Of a DNA stretch of 64,000 bases, positions 18,268 to 26,191 are shown piece by piece. The DNA is from Verrucomicrobiaceae bacterium (GTDB lineage Bacteria > Verrucomicrobiota > Verrucomicrobiia > Verrucomicrobiales > Verrucomicrobiaceae), in NCBI GenBank assembly GCA_024232965.1, contig JACKQF010000006.1, positions 1-64,000 on the forward strand. The letters run 5' to 3'. How positions within the stretch are numbered: position 1 is the first letter of the stretch; every line of letters begins with the position of its first letter. The notes under the pieces were generated by a model. The model ran no database searches and was not told the DNA's origin. It was given only the letters and a program-made list of their open reading frames with translations. The position numbers were made by a program, and so were the translations under genes.

Positions 18268-21200
18268 ATGACGCGGCCAGGTTTTCTCAGCTTCCTTCTT
18301 TGCACCTCCTTTGCTCTCGCCCAGAACGACAGCGGCGGAAACGACTCTGCGGACTTCATCGTCGCCAAGCCGGTCATGCAGTGGCGTTTTGACGATGCCA
18401 AAGATGCCGGCCCACGATCTCCATCATTCCCTGGTTTCTCCAAGGACAACACGGCCCGTCGCTTCGATGGCGATGGCAAGACGGCGCTGAAGATCCCCGA
18501 CAGCGAGGCGCTGCGCTTCGGCTTGAATGACACGATCACGATGGAGGCTTGGGTGATGGCTCCCGAGGCGAATGGGGTGCCTTACCTCATCGGCAAAGGT
18601 CGGCTCGGCACGAAGGAGTTCGGCGGGAACAATCAAAACTACGCGCTTCGGCTGCAGACGGTAAAAGGTGGCGGAGCGCAGATCGGCTTTCTGTTTTACA
18701 GCGCGGATCTGCCGGGGAAAAAGGGAGAGGGACACCGTTGGTGGTCGAACAACACGATGCCGCTCAATGGCTGGCATCACATCGTGCTGACCTACACCTT
18801 CGGCAAACCGGAGAGCATGAAGGGATTCATCGACGGTCGTCCCACCGATGGCGTCTGGGACGCGGGCGGCGCGACGGATCGTGCGCCGGTGACGGATGGA
18901 GATGCATTGGTGATCGGCAGCGGCTACAATCTGACCGCTCCGCATTCCTTCAAAGGCTGGCTGGATGAAGTCGCCATCTACCGAGGACGTATCGACGTCG
19001 AGGCGCTGACGGCGAAGTATCAGTTTGTCCAACCACCGCCGCCCATCGCAAAAAACGACGTGCCCGCAGGCCGCGTGCTCGTGCAGCTCGCGGAGGAAGG
19101 CATGCCGGATGCAAACGCGTGGCCGAACGAGCCGCCCAAAGTCGGCGAGACCTACATGGAGGACGTCTTCGGCTTCCTCGACGTCCCGCAGAAGTATGTG
19201 GACACTGGCGTGCGCGGCGACCGGCATGTGCCCTTCCTTTTCCGCGCCGCAGCCAGCGTCACGTTTCCAAAAGGAAAGCATCGCCTGCTGCTGCGGGCAC
19301 GCGGTGCCACGAATCTCTACATCGATGGCAAAACGGTGCTCAGCACGCCGTTCCCGCCGACGGACAGCAACGGCCATCATCTCGTCTCCGAACAGAATGA
19401 CTACCTGAACCTCGGCCCCGACTTCCGCTTCGCTCCGCCGGGAAATCGCGAATCGTGGTGCGAGTTTGAAGGCACGGGCAAACCGCAGTTTTTCGTGCTG
19501 GAGACACTTGTTGGCAGTTACATCGGCAAAAACATCCGCCGACCCGAACTCGGCGAAACCGTCGTCGCATGGTCCAAGCAGGGCACCGAGAGCTGGCAGC
19601 TCGTCACCCCCAGCAAACGCGTGGTGGCCTACAACGATGCAGGCTGGGCCGACTACGAGAAAGAACGCAATGCGCACTACGACGCGATCAACATGAAGAA
19701 GCGCGCCGAGCTTCGCGCGAAGTCCGATCCTTACTGGGCGAAGCGTCGGGAGGCTGCACAAATGTGGCTGGCAAAAACCACGTCGGTTGATGTGCCCGAG
19801 TTGCCAAAGAACTTCCCCGCCAGCAACGAGATCGACCATTTCATCGCCGCACGCATCGACGGCGTGACAGCGCAGGACTCGCACAAGGGCAGCATCGACT
19901 ACTTCAAAGACGTGCAGCCGATCCTCGACGCCAAATGCACCGAATGCCATCGCGGCGCGAAGGCCAAGGGCGGCCTGCATCTCGACTCGCTCGCAAATGC
20001 GATGAAAGGCGGCAAATCGGACGGTGCCGCCGTTGATCCAGGCAAGCCGGACCACAGTTTGCTCATCGCACGCATCGCATCCAACGACGAAGACGAGGTC
20101 ATGCCACCGAAGGGCAAGCCGTTGACCAAGGATGAGATCACGCTGCTCACGCAATGGATCAAGGAAGGCGCTCACTGGCCCGACATCCGCGCCGATCACC
20201 TCACGCTCACGCCTTTGACCGACGACCTCACCTTCCTGCGCCGCGTCTATCTCGACACCGTCGGCGTGCCGCCATCGCTCGCGGAGATCGAAGCCTTCCA
20301 GAAAAATCCAAATCGCAAGGCCGTCATCAACCAACTCCTGCAGGACCCGCGCTGGGCCGACCATTGGATGGGCTATTGGATGGACGTGCTCGCCGAAAAC
20401 CCGAACATCCTCAATCCCACGCTGAACAACACCGGGCCCTTCCGCTGGTGGATCTATGAATCGCTCAAGGACAACAAGCCGATGGATCTCTTTGTCACAG
20501 AACTGCTGCGCATGCGAGGCAGTGAGCGTCTCGGCGGACCGGCGGGTTTTGGCACGGCCTCGCAGAACGATGTGCCGATGGCCGCCAAGGGAACAATTAT
20601 CGGTGCGGCCTTTCTCGGCGTGGAAATGAAGTGCGCACGTTGCCACGACTCGCCGACCGGCAAGTCACTCCAGCAGGATCTCTTCGAAGTTGCCGCCATG
20701 CTCGGCACGAAGGAAATCGAAGTGCCGAAGACCAGCAGCGTGCCGATGGACAAGATGCACGCCGACGGTCGCAAGCCGCTGATTCAAGTCACTCTTTTGC
20801 CCGGCACCAAAGTGCAACCCAAATGGCCCTTCGCAGAGTTTTGCGACGAAGCCGCCGCCAAACTCGCCGAAGATCCGAAGGACACGCGCGATGTGCTCGC
20901 GGCGATGATCACCGCGCCGCAAAACGAACGCTTCGCGCAAGTCATCGCCAACCGCATCTGGTCGCGCTTCATGGGACGCGGCATCGTCGAGCCCGTTGAA
21001 GATTGGGAGAAGGGCAGGCCCACGCATCCCGAGATGCTGAAGTGGCTCGGCCGCGAACTCGTGCGCAGCGGTTACGATACGAAGCACCTCGCCCGCCTCA
21101 TCTTGAACAGCCACGCCTACCAACGCGCCACGGACCACGAGCTTAAACAAACCAGCCCGCTCTACACCAGCCCCTCGCCGCGTCGGTTGCAGGCCGAGCA

Positions 21201-21903
21201 GATCGTGGACAGCCTTTTCGCCACCACCGGCAAGCCCTTCCACACCGAGGAAGTCTGCCTCGATATCGACAACACTCGCGAGATCCAAAACGCCATCCAT
21301 CTGGGCAAACCACATCGATCCTGGATGCTCACCAGCACCAGCAATGAACGCGATCGCCCTAGCCTTGCCCTGCCACGCATTCAGGCCGTGAGCGACGTGC
21401 TCGCCGCCTTCGGCTGGCGTGGCGCACGCCAGGACCCGGTCAGCAAACGTGATGCCGAGCCCAATGTCCTTCAGCCAGCCATCCTCAACAACGGCACCCT
21501 CGGCGTCTGGCTCACCCGTTTGAGCGACGACCACGGCATCACCCAGTTCGCATTGAAGGAACAATCCCTCGATCAATTCATCGACCAGCTCTTCCTCAAG
21601 CTCCTCACCCGCCACCCGACTGACGAAGAACGCGAACTTTACACGCAGTACCTCAGTGCCGGTTACGATTCACGCATCACTCATCGCGAATCGCTCCCTG
21701 CCCCCACGACTCGCGTTCGCGAAAAATACGTCAGTTGGTCCAACCACGTAAACGACGAGGCCAACACCGTCCGCATCGAGCAGGAAAAGGCTGCCCGCCG
21801 AGGTGATCCGCCCACAGAAAAGCTCGACGCCGCCTGGCGCACCCGCCTCGAAGACGTCCTCTGGGCCATCCTGAACGCCCCCGAATGGGCCTTTAGCCCG
21901 TAA
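18268..21903 (+). CDS. LamG/PSCyt1/DUF1549/DUF1553 giant secreted protein, about 1211 aa
   Basis: I prefer the ATG at 18268 because it places a clean signal peptide (MTRPGFLSFLLCTSFALAQ) at the N-terminus; a GTG at 18220 would add 16 basic residues in front. A LamG/concanavalin-like domain comes first (roughly the first 250 residues), then a beta-rich PA14-like part. A PSCyt1 haem motif CTECH lies near residue 555, followed by DUF1549, which contains a second CARCH, and DUF1553 to the end. This is the second large class of planctomycete-verrucomicrobial cytochrome proteins. It is thought to be exported and linked to polysaccharide breakdown, but no reaction is known. The usual DUF1501 partner is not adjacent. 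Confidence 0.8.
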   Translation: MTRPGFLSFLLCTSFALAQNDSGGNDSADFIVAKPVMQWRFDDAKDAGPRSPSFPGFSKDNTARRFDGDGKTALKIPDSEALRFGLNDTITMEAWVMAPEANGVPYLIGKGRLGTKEFGGNNQNYALRLQTVKGGGAQIGFLFYSADLPGKKGEGHRWWSNNTMPLNGWHHIVLTYTFGKPESMKGFIDGRPTDGVWDAGGATDRAPVTDGDALVIGSGYNLTAPHSFKGWLDEVAIYRGRIDVEALTAKYQFVQPPPPIAKNDVPAGRVLVQLAEEGMPDANAWPNEPPKVGETYMEDVFGFLDVPQKYVDTGVRGDRHVPFLFRAAASVTFPKGKHRLLLRARGATNLYIDGKTVLSTPFPPTDSNGHHLVSEQNDYLNLGPDFRFAPPGNRESWCEFEGTGKPQFFVLETLVGSYIGKNIRRPELGETVVAWSKQGTESWQLVTPSKRVVAYNDAGWADYEKERNAHYDAINMKKRAELRAKSDPYWAKRREAAQMWLAKTTSVDVPELPKNFPASNEIDHFIAARIDGVTAQDSHKGSIDYFKDVQPILDAKCTECHRGAKAKGGLHLDSLANAMKGGKSDGAAVDPGKPDHSLLIARIASNDEDEVMPPKGKPLTKDEITLLTQWIKEGAHWPDIRADHLTLTPLTDDLTFLRRVYLDTVGVPPSLAEIEAFQKNPNRKAVINQLLQDPRWADHWMGYWMDVLAENPNILNPTLNNTGPFRWWIYESLKDNKPMDLFVTELLRMRGSERLGGPAGFGTASQNDVPMAAKGTIIGAAFLGVEMKCARCHDSPTGKSLQQDLFEVAAMLGTKEIEVPKTSSVPMDKMHADGRKPLIQVTLLPGTKVQPKWPFAEFCDEAAAKLAEDPKDTRDVLAAMITAPQNERFAQVIANRIWSRFMGRGIVEPVEDWEKGRPTHPEMLKWLGRELVRSGYDTKHLARLILNSHAYQRATDHELKQTSPLYTSPSPRRLQAEQIVDSLFATTGKPFHTEEVCLDIDNTREIQNAIHLGKPHRSWMLTSTSNERDRPSLALPRIQAVSDVLAAFGWRGARQDPVSKRDAEPNVLQPAILNNGTLGVWLTRLSDDHGITQFALKEQSLDQFIDQLFLKLLTRHPTDEERELYTQYLSAGYDSRITHRESLPAPTTRVREKYVSWSNHVNDEANTVRIEQEKAARRGDPPTEKLDAAWRTRLEDVLWAILNAPEWAFSP

Positions 21904-21961
21904 GGCGAAGGCTTTCGTGCGCCCCGCGGAAGATTCGGCGGGTGTTTCGATCAGTCATGCA

Positions 21962-22480
21962 TCAGGTGAAGATGATGTGGGTCCCTGCGCCGGCGGCGTC
22001 TTCGTAGAATTGGCCGACGGTTAGGACGTCGTCCACGCGGTCCCAGAGATCCTCTTTCTTGAGCTTGAACATGTCCATGGCCAGCTTGCAGGCATAGATC
22101 TTGCCGCCGGAATCGGAGATCAGTTCGAGGAATTCCTGCACGGGCGGGATATCCAGCTTTTCCATCTCCTTGTTCATCAGGGAGGTGGCAAAGGCGGACA
22201 CCCCGGGCAGGGCGCCCATCCAGGTGGGGAATGGCATTGTCATGGGCATGCCCAGCATTGGCATCGCCATGTTCAGAGCCGGATTCCCGACCGTCGCTAC
22301 CTTCAAGTGATCCAGGGTGGTTTTGTTCAACGCGTTAAGGCCAAAGAAGGTGAAGAACAAGGAGGCTTCGATCCCCTCCATGCGGGCACCGTTGGCCATG
22401 ATCAGGGCGGGATACACACCGTCCAAGGAGCCCTTGGAAACGATGATGCAGACTTTTTTGACGGGTTGTGTGTCAGACAT
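21962..22480 (-). CDS. DsrE2-like (DsrE/DsrF family, peroxiredoxin-type) sulfur-trafficking protein
   Basis: A 172-residue protein starting VKKVCIIVSKGSLDGVYPALIMANGA, the usual opening of the DsrE2/COG2210 group. It has a hydrophobic Met/Pro-rich middle, and the candidate sulfur-carrying cysteine lies in KIYACKLAMDMF. Relatives bind persulfide and hand sulfur between carrier proteins near the membrane. It is the last gene of the minus-strand unit after the flavoprotein and the TusE/DsrC-like gene (18-base gap), which supports a role in sulfide or sulfane-sulfur handling. Confidence 0.8.
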   Translation of the reverse strand: MSDTQPVKKVCIIVSKGSLDGVYPALIMANGARMEGIEASLFFTFFGLNALNKTTLDHLKVATVGNPALNMAMPMLGMPMTMPFPTWMGALPGVSAFATSLMNKEMEKLDIPPVQEFLELISDSGGKIYACKLAMDMFKLKKEDLWDRVDDVLTVGQFYEDAAGAGTHIIFT

Positions 22481-22498
22481 AGTGGGGAGGAGTGAAGG

Positions 22499-22810
22499 TT
22501 AGATGCAGCCGACGGGCTTGGGGATGCCTGCGATCTTGGAGGCCTTTTTCAAGGGGCCGCCAGGAAAGAGATCGTAGAGTTCCTTGGTGGTGACGACTCC
22601 ACTTTTGCCGACGCCGCGGATGGTGATAGTGGCGCTCTGCTTTTGCAGGTCGCGCAGATAGTTGAGGACTTTGTGGTGGCTCTCTGTGAGCGGTCCGACA
22701 GACTCTTCCGCTGCGATCGCATCTGCGATGGCGGTTGTCCATTGGCTCATGTCGGTGAGGTAGCCCTCTTCGTTCACTTCGACGGTGGTTCCTGCGATGG
22801 TCTTTTGCAT
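22499..22810 (-). CDS. tusE: TusE/DsrC-family sulfur carrier protein
   Basis: A 103-residue protein with the family start (GTTVEVNEEGYLTDMSQW) and the conserved C-terminal arm ending GIPKPVGCI. The penultimate cysteine C102 is present. The second cysteine found eleven residues earlier in true DsrC is a serine (S91, KKASKIAG). That makes a DsrC-type trisulfide impossible and suggests a single-cysteine TusE-like sulfur relay. It lies between a sulfide:quinone reductase-like gene and a DsrE2-like gene, so it probably passes sulfur generated by sulfide oxidation rather than serving tRNA thiolation, though the latter cannot be excluded. Confidence 0.85.
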   Translation of the reverse strand: MQKTIAGTTVEVNEEGYLTDMSQWTTAIADAIAAEESVGPLTESHHKVLNYLRDLQKQSATITIRGVGKSGVVTTKELYDLFPGGPLKKASKIAGIPKPVGCI

Positions 22811-22828
22811 GGTGGGGTTGGTGTAGGG

Positions 22829-24061
22829 TTAGGCGTTGGCGGGGGCTTTTTTGATGCGACTGATGCCGAGCAGCGGTCGGCCCTTCATCAAGATCTGCCA
22901 ATAGACATGGCGAAAGGCAAGTTTGCCGAGATGGTTGAGGCGGCTTTCTTCGAGCAGTCGCATGGGGCCAAAGGCAAAGGGGAATCCGCCTTCGTGGGGT
23001 TCGATCTCGTAGTTAAAATCAATGAGCAGCGCCTTGCCGTCGCCGGATTCGATGAAGCAGTTTGAGTGACCGTCAAAGTCCTCCACCAGGGGCTGCCCAG
23101 CGATGTGGCGCAGGAGGTTCGCGGAAAGAGCCTCTGACTCAAAGTGCGCGACCGAGCCCGCCTTTGAGGCCGGGACGTTCGTGGCATCGCCGAGGATGAA
23201 GACGTCTGGGTACTTCAACGATTGCAGCGTGTGCTTGTGAGTCGGCACAAAGTCTAGATCATCACCGAGCCCCGAATCGCGAATAACCTCCGAACCCATG
23301 TTGGTGGGCGTGGTGACGAGGAGGTCGAACGGCACTTCGCGGCCATCGTAGCAAATCAGCTTGCGCCCCTCCGCATCGATTTTTTCCACAGCGAAATCCG
23401 TCTCCAATGCGATGCCTTTGTCCCCGAGGAGGTGGCCCAGCTTTTTGGCTGCTTTGGGTTTGGTAAAGGCACCCGTCAGCGGCGTGACATAGGTGATCTG
23501 CACCCTTTCGCGCATGCCGCGTTCGCGGAAAAAGGACTCGGCCAGGAAGGCAAATTCCAATGGAGCAACGGGACACTTCACTGGCATTTCCGTGACATGG
23601 ACGACGAGTTTCCCGCCTTCCCAGGTGGCCAGCTTTTCCCGCAGAGCTGCGGCCCCGTCAAAAGTGTAGAAGTCAAAGATGCTCTTGCGCCACTCTGCGC
23701 CCAGCATGCCCTCTGTTTCTTCTGGGGCGGTGCGGCAACCGGTGGCGATGACGAGCAAGTCGTAGGCGACGGTGCTGCCTCCCTTTAAAGAGACACTGTG
23801 CGCATCCGGAGAGATTTTTTCAACCTCAGCGATCTGGAAGTCCACGCCCTTGGGCATGAAGTCACGCTTTTGTTTCACGATCTGATCGCGCCGGTAGTGG
23901 CCAAAGGGATAGAGGAGAAAACCGGGCTGGTAGTAGTGGTCTTCGTCGCGATCCAGCACGGTGATTTTCCAGTCCGCAGCAGCGAGATTGCGGCGCATGT
24001 GATGGGCGATCATGGTCCCAGCGGTGCCTCCGCCGAGGATGAGTAGATGCTTGGGATTCAT
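22829..24061 (-). CDS. Sulfide:quinone oxidoreductase-like flavoprotein
   Basis: A 410-residue FAD protein: dinucleotide-binding GGGTAGTMIAHHM at 10-22, the QPGFLLYPFG segment at 45-54, LLVIATGCRTAPEE, and the second FAD contact FILGDATNVPASKAGSVAH near 288-306. Cysteines at 109, 163 (VKCPVAPLEF) and 335 correspond in order to the three cysteines of sulfide:quinone reductases, which oxidise sulfide to sulfane sulfur and reduce quinone at the membrane. A C-terminal region with KGRPLLGISRIKKA could associate with the membrane. The neighbours for sulfur carriers and an ArsR regulator support the assignment; a related NADH or polysulfide function is the main alternative. Confidence 0.82.
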   Translation of the reverse strand: MNPKHLLILGGGTAGTMIAHHMRRNLAAADWKITVLDRDEDHYYQPGFLLYPFGHYRRDQIVKQKRDFMPKGVDFQIAEVEKISPDAHSVSLKGGSTVAYDLLVIATGCRTAPEETEGMLGAEWRKSIFDFYTFDGAAALREKLATWEGGKLVVHVTEMPVKCPVAPLEFAFLAESFFRERGMRERVQITYVTPLTGAFTKPKAAKKLGHLLGDKGIALETDFAVEKIDAEGRKLICYDGREVPFDLLVTTPTNMGSEVIRDSGLGDDLDFVPTHKHTLQSLKYPDVFILGDATNVPASKAGSVAHFESEALSANLLRHIAGQPLVEDFDGHSNCFIESGDGKALLIDFNYEIEPHEGGFPFAFGPMRLLEESRLNHLGKLAFRHVYWQILMKGRPLLGISRIKKAPANA

Positions 24062-24111
24062 AGAGATAGGTAGTTGGATTTGAGAAGCTCGCTAAGACGG
24101 TCGCAGGTACC

Positions 24112-24456
24112 TCAATTGGGATCGGTCAGACGCTGCGCCTTCGCGGTCAGGCGCTGCTGAATGCTGGTGCAGACGTTTTCGCAGAGATCGACGATGGTGT
24201 TGTCCGCGATATAACAGACGGTCGAGATGCCTTCACGACGCCGACCAACGATGCCAGCATCCGCCAAAGACTGGACATGGCGAGAAACATTGCCTTGGGT
24301 GAGTCCGGTAGCGTCCGCTAACTCGTTGATGTTCTTATCCCCGCTCTCGAGAGCGCGGATGATCCTCAACCTGCTGGGTTCGGACAGAGCCCGAAACCAA
24401 GCAGCGATGAGGTCCAATGCCCCGCCTGAAAGAACCGATGATGAAGAGAGAGCCAT
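24112..24456 (-). CDS. ArsR-family transcriptional regulator
   Basis: I choose the ATG at 24456 (MALSSSS), giving 114 residues. The frame can be extended to 24495, but that start falls inside the A+T-rich operator-like DNA. The winged-helix domain has LSEPSRLRIIRAL, the recognition part NELADATGLTQGNVSRHVQSLADAGIV, and a wing with GISTVCYIAD. Two cysteines, in VCYI and ENVC, could form a sulfur-sensing pair as in SqrR/BigR regulators. It precedes the flavoprotein gene by 50 bases on the same strand and so probably represses the operon and itself in the absence of sulfide or persulfide. Confidence 0.85.
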   Translation of the reverse strand: MALSSSSVLSGGALDLIAAWFRALSEPSRLRIIRALESGDKNINELADATGLTQGNVSRHVQSLADAGIVGRRREGISTVCYIADNTIVDLCENVCTSIQQRLTAKAQRLTDPN

Positions 24457-24489
24457 AACCGACAAATGAGTTGAAAACCGTTTCGTTAT

Positions 24490-24510
24490 ATGCATGTATA
24501 GTCATGTAAT
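24490..24510. promoter_or_regulatory. Candidate ArsR operator between arsR and the thioredoxin gene
   Basis: The gap between the divergent starts at 24456 and 24541 is sharply A+T-rich. catgta occurs twice, at 24493-24498 and 24503-24508, one helical turn apart, and atgcat is itself a palindrome. ArsR-type repressors usually bind such A+T-rich dyads, so this is the likely control site for both transcription units. No footprint-level claim can be made. Confidence 0.4.
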
Positions 24511-24540
24511 TAGTTCCTGTCAAATTCAATCCCCCTCCTT

Positions 24541-25020
24541 ATGAGTTCTTCCTTCCAAACCGACACCCGTGGGGTGCTGGTGCCGTGTGCAGAATGCAGC
24601 ACCGTTAACCGTATCCCTTACAACCGCCTGGGCCAACGTGGACGCTGCGCCTCCTGCCAAAAGCCTCTCCCTGGATTGGCTGCGCCTGTGGAGATCACCA
24701 GCATTGACGCCTTTGCAGGTCTCATCGGCCAGCCCAACCTCCCCGTGGTGGTGGATTTTTGGGCGGAATGGTGCGGCCCCTGCAAGATGATGGCACCTGA
24801 ATTTGCAAAGGCAGCAGCCCAAACTGCCGGACAAGCCATCTTTGCCAAATTGAACACGGAGGTCGTTCCAGAAGTGGGTCAGCGCCTGCGTATTCAAGGG
24901 ATCCCTGCTTTCATCCTCTTCCACCACGGCAAAGAAAAGGATCGCAGTTCCGGCTTCCAACCCGCACAGCAGCTTTTGGCCTGGGCAGCATCGGCATTGG
25001 CAGGTGCGGCCGCTGAATAG
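24541..25020 (+). CDS. trxC: Thioredoxin 2-type protein with N-terminal zinc ribbon
   Basis: A 159-residue protein. Cysteine pairs C16-x2-C19 and C36-x2-C39 form the zinc ribbon of Trx2/TrxC. The thioredoxin fold follows, with the active site W77-C-G-P-C81 and the cis-proline motif GIPAFILF. It reduces protein disulfides and is induced by oxidative stress in other bacteria. Transcription diverges from the ArsR gene across an 84-base shared control region. Thioredoxin may provide electrons that release sulfide from persulfide carriers of the opposite operon. Confidence 0.9.
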   Translation: MSSSFQTDTRGVLVPCAECSTVNRIPYNRLGQRGRCASCQKPLPGLAAPVEITSIDAFAGLIGQPNLPVVVDFWAEWCGPCKMMAPEFAKAAAQTAGQAIFAKLNTEVVPEVGQRLRIQGIPAFILFHHGKEKDRSSGFQPAQQLLAWAASALAGAAAE

Positions 25021-25124
25021 CCAGCAGGATTGTTCACAGCCACTGCGAGAATCGATAATTTTGCTAAAAACTGAAAAAATTGCTTCAAATCTTTTGATTA
25101 TTAGGGTTTCATCAACAAAATGGA

Positions 25125-26177
25125 GTGGTGATCGCGATTCCTGCGCTCACTCGATCCACAGCTCCGATGCTTCCCCTCTCTCGAGATCGTCGCAAGAAGC
25201 CCGCTGCGGTGGCCCCCAAGGCCCCGCGTCGAGCCGAGAAGACGCGTGCGAAGCGGCCTAAGACTGAAGGCGCGACACAACACGAGGTCGATCTCGAGCC
25301 CGATTCTCCGGTCATTCGCGAACACAAAAAGGCGGAGGCTCGCCGTCGTGGTTTCAAATATGCCGCGTGGCTGGTCATTCTGATTGTCGTTGGTACCGTC
25401 GGCTGGGCAGTCATCAAAGAGACCTTCGTTGAAAACCCGAAATTTGGTCTTCGCGAAGTCATCGTGAATACCCGCGGTGCCCTAACCCCGCGCAAAATCG
25501 TTCGCGTGCTGGGCCTGACGGAGGGGTGCAGCGTCCTGACGCTGAACATGCATCATCTGGCGGAAAAGCTCCGCCGCCTCCCCGAAGTCAAGGATGCCCG
25601 AATCGCAAAAGACAACGACGGACGGCTGATCATTAACGTCACACAGCGTGATCCAATCGCCTGGATCGAGAGCTCAGCCCTGAAACTGACGCCAATGAAA
25701 AGTGGTTTTGGGTGCTTGGTCGATGCAGAGGGCATCGCCATCCCGTGCGAAGTGATCTTGGACGAATACGCCTCGTTGCCCGTCATCCAAAACCACAGCC
25801 TGAACCAGATGAATCCCGGCGGGGAAATCCAGGACGTCAGCGTGCGGGAGGCTATCAGCCTGCTCAAAGAACTGGAAGCCCGCTGCGAAGAAGGCGCAGA
25901 CACCGTGCGCCGCATCGAAATCCCCAATCCCTGGTCCCTCGTCGCCAAATTTGAAGACGGTGCTTCCGTCACTTTTGGTCCCGGGAAATTGAAATCACAA
26001 CTCGCCCGCTTCGATCGTGTCAAAATCCAGGCGCGGCAGTACCACTGGCAGATCGACACCCTGGACCTGCTCCCGGTGGACAATGCCAGCATCACTTTCC
26101 GCCGCCCACCCGATCTGGCCGCCCTGCGCGCCGTCCCAACGGCAACGCTTATCGCTACCCCTCCCTCCCACCGTTAA
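25125..26177 (+). CDS. ftsQ: Cell division protein FtsQ
   Basis: A protein of about 350 residues. A long basic cytoplasmic N-terminus (rich in K and R, residues 20-75) is followed by one membrane segment near 80-100 (WLVILIVVGTVGWAVI). A POTRA domain comes next (FGLREVIVNTRGALTPRKIVRVLGL) and then the FtsQ-type beta domain. FtsQ links early and late division proteins in the septum. The frame starts at a GTG; an ATG at 25167 would shorten the N-terminus by 14 residues without removing any domain. ftsA begins 15 bases after its stop, which is the usual order. Confidence 0.85.
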   Translation: MVIAIPALTRSTAPMLPLSRDRRKKPAAVAPKAPRRAEKTRAKRPKTEGATQHEVDLEPDSPVIREHKKAEARRRGFKYAAWLVILIVVGTVGWAVIKETFVENPKFGLREVIVNTRGALTPRKIVRVLGLTEGCSVLTLNMHHLAEKLRRLPEVKDARIAKDNDGRLIINVTQRDPIAWIESSALKLTPMKSGFGCLVDAEGIAIPCEVILDEYASLPVIQNHSLNQMNPGGEIQDVSVREAISLLKELEARCEEGADTVRRIEIPNPWSLVAKFEDGASVTFGPGKLKSQLARFDRVKIQARQYHWQIDTLDLLPVDNASITFRRPPDLAALRAVPTATLIATPPSHR

Positions 26178-26191
26178 CCCTCAAGACCATC

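Noticed and set aside
18424..20646. 740-residue minus-strand open frame across the giant DUF1553 gene
   Set aside because: It is the mirror of G+C-rich coding DNA, has no domain or signal, and lies wholly opposite a gene with clear haem and DUF motifs.
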